Source of the DNA: an uncultured Kordia sp.
GTDB taxonomy: Bacteria; Bacteroidota; Bacteroidia; Flavobacteriales; Flavobacteriaceae
DNA length: 7,489 nt
Direction of reading: 5' to 3'
Assembly: GCA_913054565.1 (NCBI GenBank)
Contig: CAJXHW010000085.1
Span: 1-7,489, forward strand
Part shown: positions 1 to 7,068 of the stretch, in pieces
How the letters are laid out: every line of letters begins with the position of its first letter
Position numbering within the stretch: the stretch's first letter is position 1
Program-made: the position numbers and the translations under genes
The notes under the pieces: model-generated
What the model saw: only the letters and a program-made list of their open reading frames with translations
What the model was told of the DNA's origin: nothing
Databases searched by the model: none

Positions 1-1
1 A

Positions 2-2212
2 CTACCATTAATTGGTTTTTCACAAAGTCAAATTACAGGTAATGTCACAGGAGTATTTAACGGAAAACAAGAGCCTATTCTTGGTGCTAACGTCTATTGG
101 TCTGGCACAAACATAGGAACGGTTACAAATGATAAAGGGGAGTTTATCATCCCATTCACTGCAAAGAATAATCAATTAGTGATTAGCTATATTGGTTATG
201 TGCAAAACGTATTAGAAATCACTTCGCCACAACATGTTAATGTGGTTTTACAAGAAAGCAGTACACTTAATGAAGTGGTAGTGACTTCAGAAAGGAAAGC
301 AACTCAGGTTTCCTTAATAGATGAGCGTAATTTGATAACATTAAATGAAAAAGAGTTGTTAAAAGCCGCATGTTGTAACTTGTCTGAAAGTTTCGAAACT
401 AACGCGGCAATTGATGTTAACTTTTCAGACGGTGTTACAGGTACCAAACAAATTAAAATGTTAGGGTTAACAAACCCTTACATATTAATTACTCAGGAAA
501 ATATACCTAGTGTTCGTGGAGCATCTCAAGCGTATGGACTTACGTTTACTCCTGGAACATGGTTAGAGAGTATTCAAATTACGAAGGGGGCCGGTGCGGT
601 GGTTAATGGATTTGAAAGTATTGCTGGTCAGATTAATACAGAGTTAAAAAAACCTCTAACTGATGATGCATTCTTTCTAAACACGTATGCTTCCATGGAT
701 GGTCGTTTGGAAATGAACACCCATTTCAATCAAAAATTAAATGATAAATGGAGTACAGGAATGTATATTCATGCCAACCATAGAACTTGGAAAAAAGACA
801 ATAATAATGATGGGTTTATGGATGCGCCATTAGCAAATCAGATTAATTTAATGAACCGTTGGCAATATGCAAATCCAGAAAGTGGTTGGGTGAGTTTTTT
901 TGATTTCAGATACATGAATGATGACAAACTAGCTGGGCAATTAGATTTTGACCCAGAAACCGATAAATTAACTACAAATGCTTGGGGTAGTGAAATTGCT
1001 ACAAAAAGAATAGATGTTAGTAATAAAACGGGTTATGTGTTTAAAAACCAAAAATACAAAAGTTTAGGGTTGCAAACCTCATATAGTAATCACGACCAAA
1101 AGGCATATTACGGTTTAAGACGTTATGATATCAAACACCAGAGTTTATACTCAAATTTTATATACAATTCTATTTTAAGCAACACTCAAAATAAATTTAA
1201 AGCAGGATTGAGTCTTACTTATGATCAATATGAAGAATTCGTATTGAATATGAATATTAATAGAAAAGAAAACTCAATTGGCGCATTCTTTGAATATAAC
1301 TATGATAACGGTGGTAACTTTAGCGTTGTTGCCGGAATTAGGGCAGATGCACATAATACCTTAGGAACGTTTGTAACACCTCGTTTACACGTGCGTTACA
1401 ATCCCTGGGAAAACTCAGTGTTAAGAGCATCAATTGGTAAAGGAAAAAGAAGTGCAAGTATTTTTGCTGAAAACCAACATTATTTTGCATCATCAAGAGT
1501 GTTTAATGTTGAAAATTCAGGCGGAAAAATTTACGGTCTAGACCCTGAAGAAGCATGGAATTATGGAGTTAGTTTTTTACAAAAGTTTAAGTTGTTTTCT
1601 AAAAGAGGAGATGTGTCCATAGATTACTATGCCACACGTTTTAATAATCAAATTGTTGTTGATGTAGATGCAAATCCTAACGAAGTCTCATTTTATAATT
1701 TAGATGGAGCCTCTGTAGCACACAGCACGCAATTAGATGTTAATTATACTTTGGCTAAACATCTTGATTTGCGTTTGTCATATAAATATTACGATGTTAC
1801 ATCAGACTATAGAAACAGAAAATTAACCAAAGCCTTATTGGCTAAAAATAGAGTTTTAGCAAATGCATCATACCAAACACATTTTTCAAATGATAAAGGT
1901 GCTCGATGGAAATTTGATATGACATGGAACTGGACTGGTAAACAACGTTTGCCTAATACAAGTATAAACCCAGGCCAATATCAATTAGGGGAATTTACAA
2001 ATCCGTTTAGTCGTTTAAATGCTCAAGTTACAAAAGTGTTTTCTAAACAATTTGAAGTCTATTTAGGGGGCGAGAATATTTTAAATTATAAACAAGATAA
2101 CCCTATTTTAGCAGCAGATGACCCATTTGGCGTGTATTTTGATAGCACTATTATACACGGGCCTATTCAAGGAGCTAATGTGTATGCTGGATTACGATTT
2201 AACATAGAATAA
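2..2212 (+). CDS. TonB-dependent outer-membrane receptor, probably for metal (5' end outside window)
   Basis: The frame is open from base 2 with no ATG in the upstream part, so the start lies before the window; an internal GTG at 179 would cut the N-terminal domain and is not the start. The 736 visible residues begin with the end of a signal peptide (LPLIGFSQ). A carboxypeptidase-regulatory-like beta domain follows at about 10-85 (ITGNVTG, GANVYW, TNDKGEF, ISYIGY), then a TonB-box-like LNEVVVTS at 89-96, a plug at about 110-217 (QIKMLGL, ITKGAGAVVNGFESIAGQI) and a 22-strand-type barrel to the C-terminus (NVYAGLRFNIE). The protein would sit in the outer membrane and import a ligand using TonB/ExbBD energy. 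The only two visible cysteines are adjacent, in the plug (124-125). The HMA-domain gene 16 bases downstream suggests a metal ligand; copper is my inference. The receptor family is certain, the substrate is not. Confidence 0.93.
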   Translation, partial: LPLIGFSQSQITGNVTGVFNGKQEPILGANVYWSGTNIGTVTNDKGEFIIPFTAKNNQLVISYIGYVQNVLEITSPQHVNVVLQESSTLNEVVVTSERKATQVSLIDERNLITLNEKELLKAACCNLSESFETNAAIDVNFSDGVTGTKQIKMLGLTNPYILITQENIPSVRGASQAYGLTFTPGTWLESIQITKGAGAVVNGFESIAGQINTELKKPLTDDAFFLNTYASMDGRLEMNTHFNQKLNDKWSTGMYIHANHRTWKKDNNNDGFMDAPLANQINLMNRWQYANPESGWVSFFDFRYMNDDKLAGQLDFDPETDKLTTNAWGSEIATKRIDVSNKTGYVFKNQKYKSLGLQTSYSNHDQKAYYGLRRYDIKHQSLYSNFIYNSILSNTQNKFKAGLSLTYDQYEEFVLNMNINRKENSIGAFFEYNYDNGGNFSVVAGIRADAHNTLGTFVTPRLHVRYNPWENSVLRASIGKGKRSASIFAENQHYFASSRVFNVENSGGKIYGLDPEEAWNYGVSFLQKFKLFSKRGDVSIDYYATRFNNQIVVDVDANPNEVSFYNLDGASVAHSTQLDVNYTLAKHLDLRLSYKYYDVTSDYRNRKLTKALLAKNRVLANASYQTHFSNDKGARWKFDMTWNWTGKQRLPNTSINPGQYQLGEFTNPFSRLNAQVTKVFSKQFEVYLGGENILNYKQDNPILAADDPFGVYFDSTIIHGPIQGANVYAGLRFNIE

Positions 2213-2228
2213 CTTTAATATAATAAAA

Positions 2229-2687
2229 ATGAAAAAAATAATAAACTTAATGTTTCTGTTTGCTGTTTTAACATTGTCGGCACAAGAAAAATCTAAAAGT
2301 AAATTGGTTGACGTAAGAGTAAGTGGTCAATGTGAAATGTGTAAAGCACGTATTGAAAAAGCAGCATTCAAAGTAAAAGGTGTGAAGTCAGCAGAATGGC
2401 ACCAAGATGATAAGATGTTACATTTAATCATTAATGAATATAAAACAGATGTATTAACAGTACAAACTAAAATGGCTAGTATTGGTCATGATACAGAAGC
2501 TGTATTAGCAACAGATGAGGCTTATGGTAGTTTACATGGGTGTTGCTTGTATGATCGTGAGTTTAAAGTTGAAGCAAAATGTGATAAGGATTGTGATAAG
2601 CCTTGTTGTAAAAATAAAAAGACTGAAAGGTCATCTTGTTGTGCATCAAAATCTGATAAAAAAACAAGTTGTACATCTAAAAAGTAA
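2229..2687 (+). CDS. Exported heavy-metal-associated (HMA) domain protein with Cys-rich tail
   Basis: A 152-residue protein. Residues 1-18 are a Sec signal peptide (MKK, hydrophobic core, LSA before QEK), so it should act in the periplasm or at the envelope; no lipobox is seen. Residues about 25-92 form one HMA (ferredoxin-like) domain with the metal-binding pair C35-x-x-C38 in GQCEMCKARIEKA, as in copper chaperones and P-type ATPase N-domains. An HGCCLYDR motif (H103, C105, C106) follows, then a Lys/Cys-rich tail with C118, C122, C126, C127, C137, C138 and C148. The start is the ATG after an AT-rich stretch without a Shine-Dalgarno. It lies 16 bases after the receptor stop and is probably co-transcribed with it. 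Likely role: binding copper or another soft metal and passing it to or from the receptor, or sequestering it. The metal is inferred from family knowledge. Confidence 0.88.
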   Translation: MKKIINLMFLFAVLTLSAQEKSKSKLVDVRVSGQCEMCKARIEKAAFKVKGVKSAEWHQDDKMLHLIINEYKTDVLTVQTKMASIGHDTEAVLATDEAYGSLHGCCLYDREFKVEAKCDKDCDKPCCKNKKTERSSCCASKSDKKTSCTSKK

Positions 2688-2710
2688 TACTTTTAAATAG
2701 GAGTAAATGT

Positions 2711-2746
2711 AAAAATCCCTAGTGCAATTTTGCTCTAGGGATTTTT
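2711..2746. terminator. Bidirectional Rho-independent terminator between converging genes
   Basis: A perfect 12-base inverted repeat: AAAAATCCCTAG at 2711-2722 and CTAGGGATTTTT at 2735-2746. An inner GCA/TGC pairing (2724-2726 with 2731-2733) can extend the stem beyond one T-T mismatch. The + strand reads into a run of six T (2742-2747), and the - strand reads into five T. It lies 23 bases after the HMA gene stop and 19 bases after the protease stop, so it can end both converging transcripts. Confidence 0.9.
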
Positions 2747-2765
2747 TGAATAAAAGAAAGTTAGT

Positions 2766-4805
2766 TTACTTTTTAATAAATTGTTTTGTTGTGTTACTAG
2801 TGTTGTTTTTTACGACAATAAAGTACACACCGCTATTTAGTTTGCTAACGTTTATTGTTGATTTTATATCATTCAATTCACCATTCATTAGCACTTGGCC
2901 TAGAGTATTGATAATTCTATAAGTTGATTTGTTGTCATTTTTAGTGATTACATTTAAGTCATTTCCAGTTACTGGATTAGGGTAAATAGATAAACTTAAT
3001 TCTGTAGTGTCTGAATTTATGTCACTAGAAATATCCATCCTTGTACTTCCAACACAGAAGCTGTTTATGTCTGTTGATGTGAATGATGCTCCTGAAGCTA
3101 AAATAACACCTGTAGCCGTAGTGGTTAATGTATAATTACCATTTCCATAACTACAACACATTCCGTCACCGTAAGAGTCTTTAAATTCTAAGGTATAACA
3201 TCCAGCAGGCAAACAATTATCAATTGTTAAAGTGCTTCCATCACTTTCACTTCCATAAGTTCCTCCTGAAGTAACAATGCTTCCTGAACTATCTTTAATA
3301 TTCCAGCTCGTTTCTTCGGGGTAATTGTCAAATTTGATTTTTAAAGTTGTATCAACACAAACCGGTTGGCAAGGAGCGCATGATGAACCACCACAATCTA
3401 TACCAGTTTCATTTCCATTTTGAATACCGTCAGTACATGTAGGTGCTGGTGTGTTTGAGAAACAGAAGTTAGTTGTTTCTGAAGCACCAAAACTACCTCC
3501 AGATTTAATGTTGCCATCAGGACCAGTTATTGAGTAAGAACCGTTTCCGTAGTTACAGCATATACCATCACCATAAGCGTCATTTATTGTAAAAGTATAA
3601 CAGTCATTAGGTAGACAAAAGGTTTCTGAGACTGTAGAGCCATCTGCATTAGATTTTGAATAAGTTCCAGATGCAACAGATGTGCCACTATCGTTTACCA
3701 AGGTCCAGCTTGTTTCTTCTGGGTAATTATCAAATGTAAGGCTAATGGTAACTTCATTATTAGCACATGTGGTTTGACACGGTGCACATGATGTGCCACC
3801 ACAGTCTACGCCAGTTTCATCACCATTTTGAATGCCATCTGTACATGTAGGTGTTACAATTACAGCTCCACATTTATCTGATAATGCAAGGCTTCTTCTG
3901 CTTCCTCCAGCTTCTAAAACTGAACGCATTCTACTTTTTTGACCTTGAGTGAATAAGTTCATACATGAATCATCCGAATAGTCCATGTAGTTTTGAACCA
4001 TATCTAAAGATCCGCAAGAAGTATGATTTGTAGCACAACCTCCGTTTGACGCATCAGATTCAGGTGTGTCTGATACAAAATCGTCAACACCACATCCGCC
4101 ATCACCCCATATATGGCGTAAATTTAAATAATGACCTACTTCATGGGTTGCTGTTCTTCCTAAGTTAAACGGTGCAGTTGCAGTACCAGTTCTTCCAAAA
4201 TATTGAGGGCTATTTACAACACCATCTGTAGCAGCACTTCCTCCAGGAAATTGAGCATACCCTAAAATTCCTCCTCCAATATTACATACCCATATGTTTA
4301 AGTACTTTGAGGTGTCCCAAGGATTAACTCCACCTTGTGATGATTTTTTCATAGCGTCATTTGTACCCCATGATGTCTTTGTGGTAGATTTTCTAGTGAT
4401 ACCAGTTGTTGGGTTTCCGTTAGGATCTATTGTAGTTAAACAAAATTCTATTTGTGTGTCTGCTGCTTGCGGCCAAATAGTGTTAGCGTCACTATTTGTA
4501 CGTCTATAATCTTCATTTAAGACATCTATTTGTGATTGTATTTGTGCAGTACTTATGTTTTCTGCTGATGTTCTGTATAATACGTGAACTACTACAGGAA
4601 TAGTAATAATATCACCATCAACTCTATTGGTTTGAGATTGCTCTATACGTTGTTGGGTGAATCTCTCAATGTCATTCATTCGTTGTTTTAATTCGGGGTC
4701 TTTTTGCATTCGGTATTCTAAGTTTTCCATTGAAGAGCAGTTACGTTCTTGGGCAAAAAAAATGCTTACAGTCAATAAGCATAATAGTAGTACAATTTTT
4801 TTCAT
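2766..4805 (-). CDS. Secreted M43-family zinc metalloprotease with T9SS C-terminal sorting domain
   Basis: A 679-residue secreted protease. Residues 1-18 are a signal peptide (hydrophobic LLLCLLTVSIFFA before QER) and about 19-65 a Glu/Gln/Arg-rich propeptide. The M43 (pappalysin/cytophagalysin) metalloprotease domain spans about 66-312. It holds the zinc site HEVGHYLNLRH (ligands H221, H225, H231; general base E222) and a Met-turn NYMDYS with M274. Next come two tandem modules (about 320-449 and 456-584), each a Cys-rich linker (CTDGIQNG, DCGG, CAPCQ) plus a beta domain with NYPEETSW and YGDG(I/M)CC. The last ~75 residues, from IYPNPV (607-612) through GQVLM and LNSGVYF to a basic end, are a type A sorting domain for the type IX secretion system, normally cleaved on export. 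The product is expected outside the cell or on its surface, degrading protein. It appears monocistronic, starting at ATG 4805 without a Shine-Dalgarno. The natural substrate cannot be told. Confidence 0.94.
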   Translation of the reverse strand: MKKIVLLLCLLTVSIFFAQERNCSSMENLEYRMQKDPELKQRMNDIERFTQQRIEQSQTNRVDGDIITIPVVVHVLYRTSAENISTAQIQSQIDVLNEDYRRTNSDANTIWPQAADTQIEFCLTTIDPNGNPTTGITRKSTTKTSWGTNDAMKKSSQGGVNPWDTSKYLNIWVCNIGGGILGYAQFPGGSAATDGVVNSPQYFGRTGTATAPFNLGRTATHEVGHYLNLRHIWGDGGCGVDDFVSDTPESDASNGGCATNHTSCGSLDMVQNYMDYSDDSCMNLFTQGQKSRMRSVLEAGGSRRSLALSDKCGAVIVTPTCTDGIQNGDETGVDCGGTSCAPCQTTCANNEVTISLTFDNYPEETSWTLVNDSGTSVASGTYSKSNADGSTVSETFCLPNDCYTFTINDAYGDGICCNYGNGSYSITGPDGNIKSGGSFGASETTNFCFSNTPAPTCTDGIQNGNETGIDCGGSSCAPCQPVCVDTTLKIKFDNYPEETSWNIKDSSGSIVTSGGTYGSESDGSTLTIDNCLPAGCYTLEFKDSYGDGMCCSYGNGNYTLTTTATGVILASGASFTSTDINSFCVGSTRMDISSDINSDTTELSLSIYPNPVTGNDLNVITKNDNKSTYRIINTLGQVLMNGELNDIKSTINVSKLNSGVYFIVVKNNTSNTTKQFIKK
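3054..3440 (-). repeat. Tandem module copy 2 inside the protease (residues 456-584)
   Basis: Second copy of the same module: linker TCTDGIQNGNETGIDCGG ending SCAPCQ, then a domain with FDNYPEETSW, NCLPAGCYTL and YGDGMCCSYGNGNY. Compared with copy 1 the anchors NYPEETSW, CLP..CYT and YGDG-CC-YGNG are kept, and the segments between them differ. It is followed by a short Ser/Asp/Thr-rich linker and the T9SS sorting domain. Confidence 0.85.
3459..3848 (-). repeat. Tandem module copy 1 inside the protease (residues 320-449)
   Basis: First copy of a module of about 130 residues: a Cys-rich linker TCTDGIQNGDETGVDCGG ending SCAPCQ, then a beta domain containing FDNYPEETSW, FCLPNDCYTF and YGDGICCNYGNGSY. 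The repeat period to copy 2 is 136 residues (408 bases). The linkers match at 22 of 25 residues, while the domains have diverged more. This suggests an intragenic duplication; such domains are probably binding or spacer modules. Confidence 0.85.
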
Positions 4806-4937
4806 GTTTATTTAGGTTTGGTTTTGTATACTATAGTTCCGTTTTTAATTAAAACGTTACCCATTATAATGGAAATATTTTGAGAATAGTTTTTTGAAAT
4901 TTATAGTTTAATAGCTAATCATGAGAATATGTTGCAT
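4806..4937 (-). promoter_or_regulatory. Presumed promoter region of the protease gene, with three palindromes
   Basis: AT-rich spacer between the groEL terminator and the protease ATG; it must carry the protease promoter because the upstream gene is closed by a terminator. It contains a perfect CCATTATAATGG palindrome (4861-4872), a near-perfect one CGTTTTTAATTAAAACG (4840-4856, one extra T) and ACTATAGT (4830-4837). On the - strand a TAAATTTC (about 95 bases before the ATG) resembles the Bacteroidota -7 element TAnnTTTG at 7 of 8 positions, but no matching -33 TTG was confirmed. The promoter position is therefore uncertain. Confidence 0.4.
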
Positions 4938-4972
4938 AAAAAAAAGCCCTCAATGTTACTTGAGAGCTTTTT
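4938..4972 (-). terminator. Rho-independent terminator after groEL
   Basis: Inverted repeat with arms 4941-4953 (AAAAAGCCCTCAA) and 4960-4972 (TTGAGAGCTTTTT), a 6-base loop and one non-Watson-Crick position that is a G-U pair in the - strand RNA. The - strand transcript reads into eight U (4938-4945). It starts 18 bases after the groEL stop codon and closes the groESL operon. Confidence 0.88.
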
Positions 4973-4990
4973 ATTTATAAGAGTTTGCTA

Positions 4991-6616
4991 TTACATCATT
5001 CCTGGCATACCACCCATTGGCGGCATAGCAGGAGCGTCTTCTTTAATATCGATTAAGGCGCATTCTGTAGTTAAAATCATTCCTGAAACTGAAGCTGCAT
5101 TTTCTAATGCAACGCGAGTTACTTTTTTAGGATCAATAATACCTGCCTTTAGCATATCAACATATTCGTCAGTTTTAGCATTATAACCAAAGTCTTTTTT
5201 GCCTTCTATAACTTTAGCACATATTACAGAACCTTCTTTACCAGCATTTTCAGAGATAGTTCTTAATGGCGCTTCAATAGCACGAGAAATGATATTGATA
5301 CCAGTTTCTTCATCAGCATTTTCAGCAGTAATTTTTTCAAGAACTTTTTGAGCTCTTACTAAAGCAACACCACCACCAGCAATAATACCTTCTTCAACTG
5401 CAGCACGTGTAGCGTTTAAAGCATCATCAACTCTATCTTTCTTTTCTTTCATTTCTACTTCAGAAGCAGCACCAACATATAAAACGGCAACTCCACCAGC
5501 TAATTTAGCTAAACGTTCTTGTAGTTTTTCTTTATCATAGTCAGAAGTAGTCGTTTCAATTTGTGATTTAATTTGACTTACTCTTACTTTAATATTTTCT
5601 TCATCACCAGCACCATTTACAATTGTAGTATTGTCTTTGTCAATTGTGATTGTTTCTGCAGATCCTAACATTGATAAATCAGCATTTTCTAAAGAGAATC
5701 CTCTTTCTTCTGATATAACAGTACCGTTAGTTAAAATAGCGATGTCTTCTAACATAGCCTTTCTCCTGTCTCCAAATCCAGGTGCTTTAACTGCAGCAAT
5801 TTTTAATCCACCTCTTAATTTGTTTACAACCAATGTAGCTAATGCTTGACCGTCAACATCTTCAGCAATAATTAATAAAGGTCTTCCTGATTGAGAAACT
5901 GGTTCTAATATTGGAAGTATTTCTTGTAAGTTAGAAATCTTTTTGTCAAATAATAATACATAAGGATTATCTAAAGTAGCAATCATCTTATCAGCATCTG
6001 TTACAAAATATGGTGATAAGAAACCTCTGTCAAATTGCATACCTTCAACAACGTCTACATAAGTATCAGTTCCTTTAGCTTCTTCAACAGTAATAACTCC
6101 TTCTTTTCCAACTTTTCCGAAAGCAGTAGCAATTAAATCACCAATTATTTCGTCATTGTTGGCAGAAATAGAAGCAACTTGTTTTATTTTTTCTGAATCA
6201 GAACCTACTTCTTTAGCTTGTTTTCCAAGTTCAACAACAATGGCCTCAACAGCTTTGTCAATTCCTCTTTTTAAATCCATAGGATTTGCGCCAGCAGCAA
6301 CATTCTTAAGGCCTTCTTTTACGATAGCTTGTGCTAATACAGTAGCAGTAGTTGTACCATCTCCTGCAAGATCATTGGTTTTAGAAGCAACTTCTTTAAC
6401 CATTTGAGCTCCCATATCTTCTAACGGATCTTCTAAATCAATTTCCTTTGCAACAGAAACTCCATCTTTAGTTACGGTTGGTCCACCAAAAGATTTTGAA
6501 ATAATAACATTACGTCCTTTAGGTCCTAAAGTTACTTTTACTGCATTTGCTAATGCATCAACACCACGTTTTAATCCGTCACGTGCTTCAATATCAAATT
6601 TTATATTCTTTGCCAT
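4991..6616 (-). CDS. groL: 60 kDa chaperonin GroEL
   Basis: Full-length group I chaperonin of 541 residues (family about 540-550) from MAKNIKFDIEAR to the usual Gly/Met-rich tail PPMGGMPGMM. ATPase residues are in place: GPKGRN at 31-36, TKDG with D51, GDGTTT at 85-90, the hydrolysis aspartate D398 in RVDDAL and AGGGVAL around 414. Apical-domain segments such as GYLSPYFV-like GFLSPYFVTD (198-207) and KAPGFGDRRK (277-286) are intact. It forms the double heptameric ring that folds cytosolic proteins with GroES and ATP. It follows groES by 13 bases with no Shine-Dalgarno (AAAAACACAAAAAC before ATG) and is co-transcribed with it. Nothing is unusual. Confidence 0.99.
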   Translation of the reverse strand: MAKNIKFDIEARDGLKRGVDALANAVKVTLGPKGRNVIISKSFGGPTVTKDGVSVAKEIDLEDPLEDMGAQMVKEVASKTNDLAGDGTTTATVLAQAIVKEGLKNVAAGANPMDLKRGIDKAVEAIVVELGKQAKEVGSDSEKIKQVASISANNDEIIGDLIATAFGKVGKEGVITVEEAKGTDTYVDVVEGMQFDRGFLSPYFVTDADKMIATLDNPYVLLFDKKISNLQEILPILEPVSQSGRPLLIIAEDVDGQALATLVVNKLRGGLKIAAVKAPGFGDRRKAMLEDIAILTNGTVISEERGFSLENADLSMLGSAETITIDKDNTTIVNGAGDEENIKVRVSQIKSQIETTTSDYDKEKLQERLAKLAGGVAVLYVGAASEVEMKEKKDRVDDALNATRAAVEEGIIAGGGVALVRAQKVLEKITAENADEETGINIISRAIEAPLRTISENAGKEGSVICAKVIEGKKDFGYNAKTDEYVDMLKAGIIDPKKVTRVALENAASVSGMILTTECALIDIKEDAPAMPPMGGMPGMM

Positions 6617-6629
6617 GTTTTTGTGTTTT

Positions 6630-6905
6630 TTAAATAATTGCTAAAATGTCGCTTTCACGCATCATCAAATAATCTGTTCCTTCTAATTTTAATTCAGTTC
6701 CGCCGTATTTTCCGTATAATACAGTATCGCCAATTTTTACAGTTAATGGTTCGTCTTTTTTTCCATTACCAACGGCTACTACAGTTCCTTTCTGAGGTTT
6801 TTCTTTAGCGGTGTCAGGTATAATTAATCCTGAAGCGGTAGTTGTTTCAGCAGCAGCTGGTTCTACAAGAACTCTATCTGCTAATGGTGTAATGTTTAAG
6901 CTCAT
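6630..6905 (-). CDS. groES: 10 kDa co-chaperonin GroES
   Basis: A 91-residue co-chaperonin, slightly short of the usual 94-97. It starts NITPLADRVLVEP; the mobile loop that binds GroEL is at about 18-33 and includes the hydrophobic tripeptide in SGLIIP (25-30). Then come KGTVVAVGNG, the GDTVLYGKYGGTE core (59-71) and the end YLMMRESDILAII. The heptamer caps the GroEL ring. It is the first gene of the groESL operon; the region before it (to the secG terminator) should carry the promoter. The leader before ATG 6905 is very AT-rich and lacks a Shine-Dalgarno. Confidence 0.99.
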   Translation of the reverse strand: MSLNITPLADRVLVEPAAAETTTASGLIIPDTAKEKPQKGTVVAVGNGKKDEPLTVKIGDTVLYGKYGGTELKLEGTDYLMMRESDILAII

Positions 6906-7014
6906 TATATATGAATTTTATTTAATTTATTAATGTTGGTATGTAATAGTCAGAAATTGTACCAATTCTGTTATACTGACATTTTTTCACCCAAACCAAA
7001 TATGTTATAAAAAC
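6906..7014 (-). promoter_or_regulatory. Promoter/leader region of groESL with an inverted repeat
   Basis: The secG terminator lies upstream, so groESL should start from a promoter here. The + strand shows CAGAAATTG (6951-6959), a 3-base spacer TAC, then CAATTCTG (6963-6970), an inverted repeat with a single bulged A. A wider GTCAG (6949-6953)/CTGAC (6976-6980) pair surrounds it. No CIRCE element (TTAGCACTC-N9-GAGTGCTAA) is present, and I found no exact TAnnTTTG promoter hexamer. The inverted repeat could be a regulator site or part of a leader hairpin; this is inference. Confidence 0.45.
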
Positions 7015-7047
7015 AAAAAATGCCAACTGTTGAGGTTGGCATTTTTT
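7015..7047 (-). terminator. Rho-independent terminator after secG
   Basis: Perfect 13-base inverted repeat: AAAAAATGCCAAC (7015-7027) and GTTGGCATTTTTT (7035-7047), with a 7-base loop. The - strand transcript reads into six U, 21 bases after the secG stop. The symmetry means it could work in both directions. It separates the secG transcript from groESL. Confidence 0.9.
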
Positions 7048-7068
7048 GTTTTATATTTTGAGTAAAAA

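Noticed and set aside
179..181. GTG at 179 as the start of the TonB receptor
   Set aside because: The frame is open back to base 2 and encodes a clear signal-peptide end and the carboxypeptidase-regulatory-like domain, so the real start is outside the window.
2515..2700. Small + strand open frame inside the HMA gene
   Set aside because: It overlaps the Cys-rich tail of the HMA protein in another frame, has no recognisable domain and no sign of its own start signals.
2888..2897. TTAGCACTT, resembling half of a CIRCE element
   Set aside because: It lies inside the protease coding region, has no second half-site and is not near a heat-shock gene promoter.
2722..2922. Hydrophobic 66-residue + strand open frame at the protease 3' end
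   Set aside because: It lies antisense to the T9SS sorting domain and begins inside the terminator hairpin; its hydrophobicity comes from the antisense of Lys/Asn-rich codons.
4929..6407. Antisense open frames across groEL (around 4929-5186, 5631-5849 and 6156-6407) and one in the protease (4294-4509)
   Set aside because: They are complementary shadows of strongly conserved genes on the - strand with no domain or start signal of their own.
6906..7014. A specific -33/-7 promoter (TTG / TAnnTTTG) before groES
   Set aside because: Only partial matches (CATATTTG, TTGGTTTG) with wrong spacing were found, so no exact promoter position is claimed.
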